NCBI GenBank assembly: GCA_026397955.1
Contig: JAPLTV010000119.1
Span: forward strand, 1-32,156
Direction: 5' to 3'
Length of the DNA stretch: 32,156 bases
Source of the DNA: Verrucomicrobiota bacterium
GTDB taxonomy: Bacteria > Verrucomicrobiota > Verrucomicrobiia > Opitutales > UBA953
The position numbers and the translations under genes are program-made. The notes beneath the pieces were generated by a model. The model saw only the letters and a list, made by a program, of their open reading frames with translations, made no database searches and was not told the origin of the DNA. This document shows positions 1 to 8,422 of the stretch, one piece after another (position 1 is the first letter of the stretch; each line of letters starts with the position of its first letter).

Positions 1-26
1 GGGAATGTTTTCCATGTTCGTAGGCA

Positions 27-1825
27 TTAGAGGTTACCCTTGCGCATCTCTTCGACGAGATGGTCGGTGGCGCGCCACGCGAGCGCCATGATGGTGAGCG
101 TGGGGTTCTTGTCGGCGTTACTGCAGAAAGCCGAGCCGTCGTTAAGCAGGAGATTCGGCACTTCCCAGCACTGGTTCCACTGGTTGGTGACGGATTTCTT
201 GGCGTCGGCGCCCATAATGGCGCCACCGACTTCATGGATGATCGAACCCCCTGGCTCGATGGCCTTGGCTCCGTCGGCTTCGGGCTTTTTCGCCTTACCG
301 CCGATGGCGTCGATAATCATGGCGAAGGTCGCTTCCATGTGCGCGGCCTGCTTGAGCTCGTGCTCTGACCACTTCCAATGGAAGCGGAGCACGGGAATAC
401 CCCACTTGTCCTTCACGGATGGGTCGAGGTCGCAGAAGGAATTCTCGTTCGGGATCATCTCGCCGCGGCCAGCGAAGCCGATGCCTGCGCCATACTTCTG
501 GCGGACTTCTTCCTTATAGCTCTTGCCGTAGCCGGGGCTGGCGCCGCCGGCGCCGAGGCCCGGCATGCGGCGTCCGGTGCCACCGGCATGCGGCGTCCGG
601 TGCCAAACTCGATATGGTAGCCGCGGGCGAAGCCGAGCTTGCTGGCGTCCTTATACAGCCACCAAGGGATGTAGACGTGGGTACCGGCGCCTTCTTCATT
701 ATGGACCGGGAGATTCTCGAACGCCGGGACGCTGCCACCGAGGCCCGCGCCCACGGTGTCCATGATGTACTTACCGACGAGGCCAGAGCTGTTGCCCAGG
801 CCGTTCGGGAAACGATTGGACTTGGAGTTAAGGAGGATGCGGGCGGTCTCGCCCGAGCTGGCCGCTAGGATGACCGCACGACCCTTCACGGCGCGCTCCT
901 GACCGGTGACCTTGTCGATGTAGATGACACCGTTGGCCTTGCCGTCGGCGCCGACGGTGACTTCGCGGGCGTGGGCATTGCAAAGGATATCGAGGTTACC
1001 CGTCGCGAGGGCCGGCGGCAGGTGCACGGTGGTCGACTGGTAGTTGGCCTTGATGGAACAACCACGACCACAATCGGTCGCCCAGAAGCACGCGGCGCGT
1101 TCCTGCATGGCCTTGGCGATGATCTTCTGTGCCTTAGGATTATTCGGGTGCAGGCGGGCCGGGAAGTTGACGTGATCCTGGCGCGTGGAAAGGACCGCGC
1201 GATGGATCGGGATCACCGGCATGCCGAACTTGGCGATGTGCTTCTTAACGTAGAGTTCGCCGGCGCGGGCCTTGGGCGGAGGCAGTAGCGTGCCGTTCGG
1301 GGAGTCGGGCGTATTCTCGAGGCCTTCGTTCGAACCGTAGACGCCAACGAGCATCTCAACCTTGTCGTAATAAGGGGCAACGTCTTCATAACTGATCGGC
1401 CAATCGAAACCGAGGCCGTCACGGGAGTAAGGCTTGAAGTCGTAGGCGCCGTTACGGAGCGAGATACGACCCCAGTGATTGGTGCGTCCACCCAGCATAC
1501 GGGCACGCCACCAGTCGAAGCGCTGCTTCGGGTCGGTCGACGCCTGGGTGTAGGGCTCGCCGGGGACTTCCCATCCACCGTCGACGGTAGCGTCATGGAA
1601 GCCGAACGGTTTCTCTTTGGTGCTCATCGCACGCAAGGGAGCGTCCGCCTTGGACTGGAACATGGGGGTCTCGGTGACTGGGTCGTAGTTGCGGCCGGCC
1701 TCGAGCATAAGGACCTTTACGCCGTTCATGGTGAGCGTGTAGGCGGATTGACCGCCGCCCGCACCGGAACCGACGACGATCACGTCGTAGGTGGGCTGCA
1801 GGTCTTTTTCGGTGATGATGGCCAT
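27..1825 (-). pseudogene. GMC-family FAD oxidoreductase, frameshifted by a 23-bp tandem duplication
   Basis: Glucose-methanol-choline oxidoreductase, a flavoprotein family that oxidises alcohol groups, often on sugars. The N-terminal frame (455-1825) opens with a dinucleotide-binding fold, GSGAGG at residues 19-24. The remainder (27-566) lies in another frame and carries the family's C-terminal features: the HEVGGAIMG stretch with the expected catalytic histidine, and the NPTLTIMALAWR ending. Removing one copy of the repeat at 560-605 joins ...EFGTGRRMP to GLGAGGASPGYG... and gives exactly 592 codons including the stop, a normal family length. As written, the first frame reads out-of-family Ala/Arg/Pro-rich residues for about 50 codons after the break. 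No signal peptide is visible. Related membrane dehydrogenases can be exported with a Tat-bearing small subunit, but none is in the window. It starts 18 bp after the upstream hydrolase stop, so the two are probably co-transcribed. It may be a true pseudogene, a phase-variable gene or an assembly error. Confidence 0.9.
560..605. repeat. Perfect 23-bp tandem direct duplication inside the GMC gene
   Basis: Bases 560-582 and 583-605 are identical over all 23 positions; the core reads GGCATGCGGCGTCC. The flanking bases differ (C at 559 against A at 582; A at 606 against C at 583), so the unit is exactly 23 bp. Because 23 is not a multiple of three, the second copy shifts the reading frame of the GMC oxidoreductase. 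Confidence 0.97.
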
Positions 1826-1843
1826 GGGATGATGGAGCGGAGA

Positions 1844-3865
1844 TTATTTGGAAGCGCGGAACTGCCAGGCTTCGTCAAAGAAGCCGGCGGCGGGGATGGC
1901 ACCCGGAGCGACGGCGTCCGGGGCGACCTTGAGGTCGACGACGGCCCAGTCGGGCAGTTTGGCGACCTGGCGGGCGTTGTTGAGGTAGTCGTATTCGCGA
2001 TAGGTGAAACTGCTGTTGATCACGACGTACTTCTGCGGATTCAAGGGGTTCGGGTAGACCAGGATCGGCGCATGATCGGCAGCCGAGTAGGACTTGCCGT
2101 CGACGATAAGCTTCTCGGCGGTCCACTGAATCGGCAACTTGGCGATAATCTTTGCGAGCACGGCATTAGAAGAAGGATCACCCCACAGGATGAGGTTATT
2201 CTTGGCGATGTCCTCATCCTTGATTTGGGCATCTTTCTTCGTCGGCGCGACGCCGCGGAACTGACGGCGCCATTCGAAGGCGGCGCGATCCATCTCGGAC
2301 TTCACCCATCCGCCGACCTTGGCGTTGAGGGGCTGGCCGGTCGGAGCGACATACAGGAACGAGTCCATGAAGGCATCGTCAATCGGACCAGAAAGGCCAT
2401 GGCGCTTATGGGAACCCTTGTCGTCGTATTCGGAGACCTGCGTCCACTCGCCGTTCTTGGCCGCCCGAGAGAAGGTCGCCTTCCAGGAGCGGTCGGAACC
2501 GGCCTTGACCGAAGTCAGGACCTTGTGTCCGTCGATGGTAACGGCGGTCGGAGCGAACTGAGACTGCACCGAATCTCCCGGAGCGAAATCCAGGGTGAGA
2601 CCAGCGACGTTCGAGGTCTTCACTTCGATGGAACGCTCGTCGACCAGCATGGCGTCGACCTGAGCCTTCTGCCAGTGTTCGACCATGCGGTCGACCCGGA
2701 CCCAATGCATGCGGTCATAACGCAAGAAGTAGGTGGCGAAGGAGACTTCCTTCGGCGTACGGACGCGGCCGTTGGCGGCGATGGCGGCGAGGCGGCGCTC
2801 GATCTCGACCATGGAGTCGGGGTGGATCTTGTGGGCGGTCTGCGGTCCGATGATGTGCGTGAGCTCCATGCCGAGCTTGCCCATCTCGCGAGCCATCACG
2901 TCGGCGGCCTGCTTCTGCTTGTCGATCTCACCGCTGTAGGCGACCGTCGGGGCGTTGCGGAAGTTGATGGCGACGTCGGAAGCGTTGTACCAAGCCCAGA
3001 GGGTCTTCTGCCACGACGGGATTTTCGACACGTCCTCGTTCTGGAAGACGTTCAGGAATTCCGGGGTCTCGGAGAAGCCGGCGCCGGGATTGATACCGCA
3101 CCAGCGGTCGGTGTAGTGGGCCCCGAACTGCCAGACAGCCGCGCCACCCATGGAGAAACCGCGGATGAACAGGCGGTCGTCGTCGATGTTGTAGCTCTTA
3201 CGGGCGTGAGCGTAGGCTTCCCAGAGGTCGACCTCTCCGGCCATCTTGTTGGCACAGCAGTAACGGCCGTAGAGATGGAGCACCAGGCGGTTGTTGGCCG
3301 GGATCTGGCCGACGTTGGCACGACGGTCCTTGAGGAACGCGAGTTCGCTCAGGGTCTCGCCGCGGCCGTGGCACCAGAAATCGAGACGCATCAGCGAGCC
3401 GGCGTAGTTGTCGGGAATCACCATGCCGTAAGGCTGCACCGAGCCGTCGATCTTGGACTTATAGCCGCGGACGACCAAGCCGGTCTGACGGGTCCACGGC
3501 GTCTCGCTTTTCAGGAACGATGCCGCGCGGGCCTTGCCTTCGGCGACGAGCTCATGGGCGGTCTTAAATTCGCCCTTGTTGAAATACTCGTTGTACTTGC
3601 CAGCCCAATCGACCGCCTTGTGGAAGATCTCGATGTCGGCCAGGAACTCCTCGAGGCGCGGGTTCTTCGCCTGAGCCTTGGCAGCAGCGTCGATGGCCGT
3701 GCGCAGTTCGGCGAGCTCCTTGGTCAGCGCGACCTTGTCGGCTTCGGGCAGCGCGACCGCCTTGTCGGTCGGCGGGATCGGCCGGACGGCCGCAGGGATG
3801 TTATCCTTCGGGCCATCGGCCAGAGCCACGGCGGCAAAAAGGGAAAGGAGCAGGAAGGAGCGCAT
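1844..3865 (-). CDS. Secreted alpha/beta hydrolase, prolyl-oligopeptidase-like (673 aa)
   Basis: Predicted exported serine hydrolase. Residues 1-16 form a Sec signal peptide with probable cleavage after ALA. A hydrolase domain spans about residues 130-360, with the nucleophile elbow GFSMGG (Ser238) and plausible partners Asp315 (SGEID) and His345 (TAHKIHP). A long C-terminal domain ends with the blocks LILWGDPSSN and ILVYPNPLNPQKYVVINS, which I associate with large PVC prolyl-oligopeptidase-family proteins. The substrate, peptide or carbohydrate ester, cannot be assigned. It is first in a minus-strand unit, with the GMC gene 18 bp downstream. The ATG at 3865 is chosen because the signal peptide begins there. 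No clear Shine-Dalgarno sequence precedes it. It is divergent from the cytochrome gene at 4110. Confidence 0.85.
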   Translation of the reverse strand: MRSFLLLSLFAAVALADGPKDNIPAAVRPIPPTDKAVALPEADKVALTKELAELRTAIDAAAKAQAKNPRLEEFLADIEIFHKAVDWAGKYNEYFNKGEFKTAHELVAEGKARAASFLKSETPWTRQTGLVVRGYKSKIDGSVQPYGMVIPDNYAGSLMRLDFWCHGRGETLSELAFLKDRRANVGQIPANNRLVLHLYGRYCCANKMAGEVDLWEAYAHARKSYNIDDDRLFIRGFSMGGAAVWQFGAHYTDRWCGINPGAGFSETPEFLNVFQNEDVSKIPSWQKTLWAWYNASDVAINFRNAPTVAYSGEIDKQKQAADVMAREMGKLGMELTHIIGPQTAHKIHPDSMVEIERRLAAIAANGRVRTPKEVSFATYFLRYDRMHWVRVDRMVEHWQKAQVDAMLVDERSIEVKTSNVAGLTLDFAPGDSVQSQFAPTAVTIDGHKVLTSVKAGSDRSWKATFSRAAKNGEWTQVSEYDDKGSHKRHGLSGPIDDAFMDSFLYVAPTGQPLNAKVGGWVKSEMDRAAFEWRRQFRGVAPTKKDAQIKDEDIAKNNLILWGDPSSNAVLAKIIAKLPIQWTAEKLIVDGKSYSAADHAPILVYPNPLNPQKYVVINSSFTYREYDYLNNARQVAKLPDWAVVDLKVAPDAVAPGAIPAAGFFDEAWQFRASK

Positions 3866-4109
3866 GTCTGGGATAAATAATGAGGTGGCCGTGGGCAGGC
3901 CTTACCGGGGTGCCCAAGGTTTAGACTACGACCCACCTGACCGACAAGTGTTCCCTTCATAAAATTTGTCTGATTCTGCGCGCCGTACGCTCGTCAAGAC
4001 ATAGAGTATACGTTGTTAAAATAGGCTTAATGCTGTTATTACAAATACATGGCATGGATTTGCGTGGCTTGGGGGAAAATTAAGATTAGAGCATCTTTGC
4101 TCCCACCCC
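3866..4109. other. Divergent intergenic region (244 bp), locally AT-rich
   Basis: This gap separates the minus-strand hydrolase from the plus-strand cytochrome gene, so it must hold promoters for both. The part from about 3958 to 4095 is clearly more AT-rich than its surroundings. One sigma-70-like candidate for the plus strand is listed separately. No convincing minus-strand promoter, small ORF or RNA gene was found. Confidence 0.6.
4013..4041 (+). promoter_or_regulatory. Candidate sigma-70-like promoter for cytochrome/DUF1501 pair 1
   Basis: TTGTTA at 4013-4018 and TTATTA at 4036-4041 are separated by exactly 17 bp in the AT-rich part of the divergent region, about 70 bp before the ATG at 4110. 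The spacing is ideal but both boxes are imperfect. The call rests on pattern only. Confidence 0.3.
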
Positions 4110-6941
4110 ATGAAAATCGGAAGTGTCGTCATTCTTTGCGTTACTGCGACCTTGCCTGTGTTGGCTCAGGATACGGATGCAGAAATGCTGTTCGTCCGTC
4201 GCGTCGCGCCCCTTTTCCATGAGAAGTGCCTTGCGTGTCACGGCAAGGATGAGGCCAAGATCAAGGGCGGACTGGACATGCGCACGCTCTCATCGACGCT
4301 GAAAGGCGGCGACAGCAAGCTGCCCAGCCTCGTCGCCGGTAAGCCTGAGGAAAGCCCTCTCTATCTGGCGGTCACCCGCGCGCACGAAGACTGGGAGGCG
4401 ATGCCGCCGAAAGAAGCGGATAAGCTTTACGAGAAACAGGTGTCGTGGATCAAAGAATGGATCGCAGGCGGCGCGCCATGGCCGGAGGCCTCACGCGCCC
4501 AGGCTGTCGCTCAGGCGAACGAAGCCAAGTGGTCGGCGGAAGATGGCGTGATGGTGAAGACATCCGGCGGCCTTTTGTCGGAATGGACCAACCGTAAATA
4601 CAAACCTGAAGGCCTCTGGGCTTATCAACCGGTCAAGAAGCCGACGCCGGTCGCGAACCAAGGAAACCCCATCGACGCTTTCATCATGGCCAAGATGCCG
4701 GCAGGGCTTGCCTTCGCTCCTCCAGCCGACCGTGTCACCTTGATCCGCCGAGCGACGTTCGACCTCCTCGGCCTACCACCTAAGCCTGAAGAAGTAGAAG
4801 CTTTCGTGAAAGATGCCAAACCCGATGCCGAGGCTTTCGCCGTTCTCGTCGACCGACTCTTGGCATCGCCACACTACGGCGAGCGCATGGCGCAGCATTG
4901 GCTGGATGTGACGCGCTATGCGGATTCCTCAGGTTTCGCGAACGATTACGAACGTGGTAATGCCTGGCGATATCGGGACTACGTGGTGCGTTCTTTCAAT
5001 GCGGACAAACGCTACGATCAGTTCGTCCGCGAGCAGATTGCGGGCGACGAGATCCAGCCGAACAACCCGGAGATGGTCATCGCCGCTGGATTCTTGCGCA
5101 TGGGTCCATGGGAACTGACCAGCATGGAAGTGCCGAAAATCGCCCGCCAGCGCTTCCTCGATGACGTGAGTAACGGCGTGGGCGAAACCTTCTTGGCGCA
5201 CTCCTTACAATGTGCCCGATGCCACGACCATAAGTTCGACCCCATTCCGACGAGAGACTACTACTCGCTGCAAGCCGTGTTCGCGACGACACAGATCGCC
5301 GAAAGAAGCGCGCCCTTCCTTGACACAGAGAACAAGCAAGGCTTCGAAGAAAAAAAGTTCCTGGAACTAAGCCGAGATGACCACCTCAAGCAGTTGGCGG
5401 CCCTGGACAAAGTCCTCCTGAAAAATGCCCAACAGTGGCATAAGGAGCAGAAGAAAGATGACTCCAAATGGATCGCTGCGGTGGAATCGGCCGGCAAGTC
5501 GTCCGCCAAGAATAAATACGGCTTCTCCGATGTCTTCAAGCGTGCGCGCGATCGGGTTAAAGCTCAAGGCATGCCCGAGAGCGACTATCCTCCTAAATTG
5601 GTCGGCTTCACCCCGGAACAATATGGGATGGAACGAGTCGCCCGCAAGGGACTCGAACGCCTGCAGTGGGAGCTCGATCGCTATGAGCCGGTCGCGCTTA
5701 CCGTCTACGATGGTCGCACCCCGCAGATGACCTCAATTAGCGCGCCGTTCCGTCGGCCGAACGATCGCCTGACTGAGGGGGAATTAGAGGCTTCCTGCAT
5801 CCTCACGGGCGGAGACCCCCTGGGGTCCGGAGAAAAAGTGAAGCCGGGCGTACTTAGCGTGCTGGGCGACGTGCAGAAGACTCCGATCCCGGAAACCATC
5901 GAAGGTCGCCGGAAGGCGTTCGCCGAATGGGTCGCTAGTCCCGAGAATCCTCTTACGACGAGAGCCATCGTGAATCGGATCTGGCTCTGGCACTTCGACC
6001 AACCCATCGCCGGCAATCCGAACAACTTCGGCAGCACCGGCAAGGTGCCTACCCACCCCGAACTCTTGGACTGGATGGCCGCCGCGTTCGTCGAGCAAGG
6101 CTGGAGTTTCAAGACCATGCACCGGGTGATCATGACTTCGGAAGCATATCGTCGCAGCGCCACCCATCCCGACCTCAAAGGGCTCGCGGAGAAGGATTCC
6201 ACCGCTACGAGCTATGCCGTCTTCAAGCCCCGTCGGCTCACCGCCGAGGAATTACGCGACGCGATGCTCACGGCGACGGGCGAACTGAATCGTACGCTCG
6301 GCGGCATTCCAAATCGTCCTGAAATCAACCTGGAGGCGGCGCTGCAGCCGCGTCAGGTCATGGGCACCTTCGCCTCAGCCTGGACATCCAACCCCCTCCC
6401 CTCGCAGCGTCACCGACGGTCGCTCTATTCGCTGAAGACCCGCGGCCAGCCCGATCCGCAGCTCGAGGTATTCAACGCACCGACACCTGACTTTTCCTGC
6501 GAACGACGCGAATCGTCCACCGTGACGCCTCAGGTCTTCACCCTTTTCAACGGGCAGAGCACCCGTGCCCGGGCCCTGGCACTCGCTAACCGTGCAATCA
6601 GGGAGACGAAGAACGACGACGAAGCCATCACCCGACTCTTTGCCCTCGCCTTCTCAAGATCACCTAAGACCAGCGAACTCGAAAACTGCCTCCAACACTG
6701 GGCCACGATGATTTCCGCGGCGGCTGAGATCAAGCCGGCTGCCATCCGGCCGCCGCTCGTGGTCCGACGCGACGCGGTCGAAGAGAACACCGGCGAGAAG
6801 TTCTCCTTCGACGAGAAACTTTACGCGAACGCCGAGTTCGTGCCCGACCTCCAACCGGCCGATGTCGACGCCCGCACCCGCGCCCTCGCGGAGATCTGCC
6901 TCGTCCTCCTCAACTCCAACGAGTTCTCCTATGTCTACTAA
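4110..6941 (+). CDS. PSCyt1-DUF1549-DUF1553 planctomycete-type cytochrome protein, pair 1 (943 aa)
   Basis: Exported multidomain c-type cytochrome-like protein of unestablished function, expanded in PVC bacteria. It has a Sec signal peptide (residues 1-19, cut near VLA|Q). The PSCyt1 haem domain has CLACH at 40-44 and a likely distal methionine in MPP (Met98). DUF1549 (PSCyt2) spans about 185-395 and contains a second CxxCH, CARCHDHKFDP, at 368-378. After a charged spacer, DUF1553 spans about 595-935 and ends in the typical LLNSNEF motif. Haem attachment at the first site is strongly expected; at the second it is possible. The stop codon lies inside the start of the next gene (11-bp overlap), implying translational coupling with the DUF1501 partner. 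The ATG follows a C-rich leader without a Shine-Dalgarno sequence. Confidence 0.92.
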   Translation: MKIGSVVILCVTATLPVLAQDTDAEMLFVRRVAPLFHEKCLACHGKDEAKIKGGLDMRTLSSTLKGGDSKLPSLVAGKPEESPLYLAVTRAHEDWEAMPPKEADKLYEKQVSWIKEWIAGGAPWPEASRAQAVAQANEAKWSAEDGVMVKTSGGLLSEWTNRKYKPEGLWAYQPVKKPTPVANQGNPIDAFIMAKMPAGLAFAPPADRVTLIRRATFDLLGLPPKPEEVEAFVKDAKPDAEAFAVLVDRLLASPHYGERMAQHWLDVTRYADSSGFANDYERGNAWRYRDYVVRSFNADKRYDQFVREQIAGDEIQPNNPEMVIAAGFLRMGPWELTSMEVPKIARQRFLDDVSNGVGETFLAHSLQCARCHDHKFDPIPTRDYYSLQAVFATTQIAERSAPFLDTENKQGFEEKKFLELSRDDHLKQLAALDKVLLKNAQQWHKEQKKDDSKWIAAVESAGKSSAKNKYGFSDVFKRARDRVKAQGMPESDYPPKLVGFTPEQYGMERVARKGLERLQWELDRYEPVALTVYDGRTPQMTSISAPFRRPNDRLTEGELEASCILTGGDPLGSGEKVKPGVLSVLGDVQKTPIPETIEGRRKAFAEWVASPENPLTTRAIVNRIWLWHFDQPIAGNPNNFGSTGKVPTHPELLDWMAAAFVEQGWSFKTMHRVIMTSEAYRRSATHPDLKGLAEKDSTATSYAVFKPRRLTAEELRDAMLTATGELNRTLGGIPNRPEINLEAALQPRQVMGTFASAWTSNPLPSQRHRRSLYSLKTRGQPDPQLEVFNAPTPDFSCERRESSTVTPQVFTLFNGQSTRARALALANRAIRETKNDDEAITRLFALAFSRSPKTSELENCLQHWATMISAAAEIKPAAIRPPLVVRRDAVEENTGEKFSFDEKLYANAEFVPDLQPADVDARTRALAEICLVLLNSNEFSYVY

Positions 6942-8364
6942 GCCGTTCTTCCCCTGCGCCGGCGCCCGCGCCTTGCATGCGCCGACCCGACGCGACTTCA
7001 TCTATGGCCTGGGAGCCAGCCTCGGCAGCGTCGCCTTCAGCGCCTTGCTCGCCGAGGAAGCCAAGTCGCAACCGGTCACGACCAAGCAAGGCCACTTTCC
7101 GGGCGCGAAGGCCCAAAACGTGATCTTCCTCATGATGGAAGGCGGTCCTTCCCACATCGACACCTTCGACCCCAAGCCAACGCTGGAGAAATTACACCTG
7201 AAAGAGTTCACACGTGAGGGTAAACAGAAGTCCGCCATGGAATCGGGAAAACGCTACTATGTGCAGAGCCCCTTCAAATTCATCAAGGCGGGCCAGAGTG
7301 GCGCTGACATGGCAGACAATTGGACGCATCTCGCTAAGGTTGCGGATGACCTCTGCTTCTTCCGAGGTTGCACCGTCGACAGCGTGAACCATCCGACCGC
7401 GATGTATCAGATGAACTGTGGTAATCGCTTTGGCGGCGATCCCGGTCTCGGCGCCTGGGTGAACTACGGACTTGGTTCGACCAACCGCAACCTGCCCGGC
7501 TTCGTCGTCCTGCCTGAAGTCAGCTACCCTCAAGGCGGCGCCGCCAACTGGAGCAACGGATACCTGCCTGCCAATTTCCAAGGTACGCCCTTACGCGCCA
7601 AAGGCTCGCCGATTCTCGACCTCACGCCGCCCGCCGGCGTGACACAGGAACAACAACGCAAGAACCTCGACCTGATGGCCAAGCTCAACGCCGCCCATGC
7701 CGAACAACACCCCGGCCATGACGAGCTGTCGGCCCGAATGAATAACTACGAGCTGGCCTTCCGGATGCAGATGCAGGTGCCGGAGACGCTCGACCTTTCA
7801 AAGGAGGACGAGAAGACCAAGGAGCTCTACGGTATCGGTAAGGATTCGACAGACTCGTTTGGCCGTAAATGCCTCCTGGCCCGTAAGCTCATCGAAAAGG
7901 GCGTGCGGTTCGTGCAGCTGTACAATGGCTCTTGGGACAGCCACGATTACATCGAGCGTGCTCACGGCAACCTCGTTCGCGGCGTAGACCAGCCCATCAC
8001 CGCCCTCATCACCGACCTGAAGCAGCGTGGACTGCTCGAGAGCACTCTCATCGTCTGGTGCGGCGAGTTTGGCCGCACGCCTGACAATGGCGTCCGTGGC
8101 GGCACTGCCTATGGCCGTGATCACAACGCCAACGCCATGACCATGTGGCTCGCCGGGGGTGGCTGCAACGCCGGCCACACCATCGGGGCCACCGACGAAC
8201 TTGGCATGGCTGCTGTCGAAGACAAGGCCCACGTTCGAGACTTCCATGTCACCCTCCTGCGCCTGCTCGGACTCGACGACAACAAGCTCACCTATTACCA
8301 CGCCGGCCGCTTCAAACAGCTCAGCCAGTTTGGCGGTACCGTGATCAAGAAACTGATCGCATGA
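6931..8364 (+). CDS. DUF1501 protein with Tat signal, pair 1 (477 aa)
   Basis: DUF1501 proteins resemble the alkaline phosphatase/sulfatase fold, but their reaction is unknown. The N-terminus has a twin-arginine signal, TRRDFIYGLGAS, with Arg20-Arg21 followed by a hydrophobic stretch, so export of a folded protein is predicted. Family blocks visible are VIFLMMEGGPSHIDTFD near residue 65, GEFGRTP near 377-383 and GRDHNANAMTMWLAGGG shortly after; their Asp, Glu and His residues are candidate metal ligands. I chose the ATG at 6931 because it directly precedes the Tat motif and overlaps the upstream stop by 11 bp. An upstream in-frame ATG at 6862 would only add out-of-family residues read through the cytochrome gene. 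Confidence 0.9.
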   Translation: MSTKPFFPCAGARALHAPTRRDFIYGLGASLGSVAFSALLAEEAKSQPVTTKQGHFPGAKAQNVIFLMMEGGPSHIDTFDPKPTLEKLHLKEFTREGKQKSAMESGKRYYVQSPFKFIKAGQSGADMADNWTHLAKVADDLCFFRGCTVDSVNHPTAMYQMNCGNRFGGDPGLGAWVNYGLGSTNRNLPGFVVLPEVSYPQGGAANWSNGYLPANFQGTPLRAKGSPILDLTPPAGVTQEQQRKNLDLMAKLNAAHAEQHPGHDELSARMNNYELAFRMQMQVPETLDLSKEDEKTKELYGIGKDSTDSFGRKCLLARKLIEKGVRFVQLYNGSWDSHDYIERAHGNLVRGVDQPITALITDLKQRGLLESTLIVWCGEFGRTPDNGVRGGTAYGRDHNANAMTMWLAGGGCNAGHTIGATDELGMAAVEDKAHVRDFHVTLLRLLGLDDNKLTYYHAGRFKQLSQFGGTVIKKLIA

Positions 8365-8422
8365 CCCCTCTGCTGCCCATTTTCCTCGCCTCCGCCCTTC
8401 CCCTTCCTCACATCTCCGGGCA

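Noticed and set aside
1475-3880. Very long open frame on the plus strand (801 codons)
   Set aside because: It is antisense to two recognisable genes (GMC oxidoreductase and alpha/beta hydrolase), has low-complexity Val/Gly/Asp-rich content with no family motif, and is the usual mirror frame of GC-rich coding DNA.
6862-6930. Upstream ATG for the first DUF1501 gene
   Set aside because: It would add 23 Ser/Pro-rich residues read out of frame through the cytochrome gene. The ATG at 6931 gives a normal Tat N-terminus and a coupled overlap.
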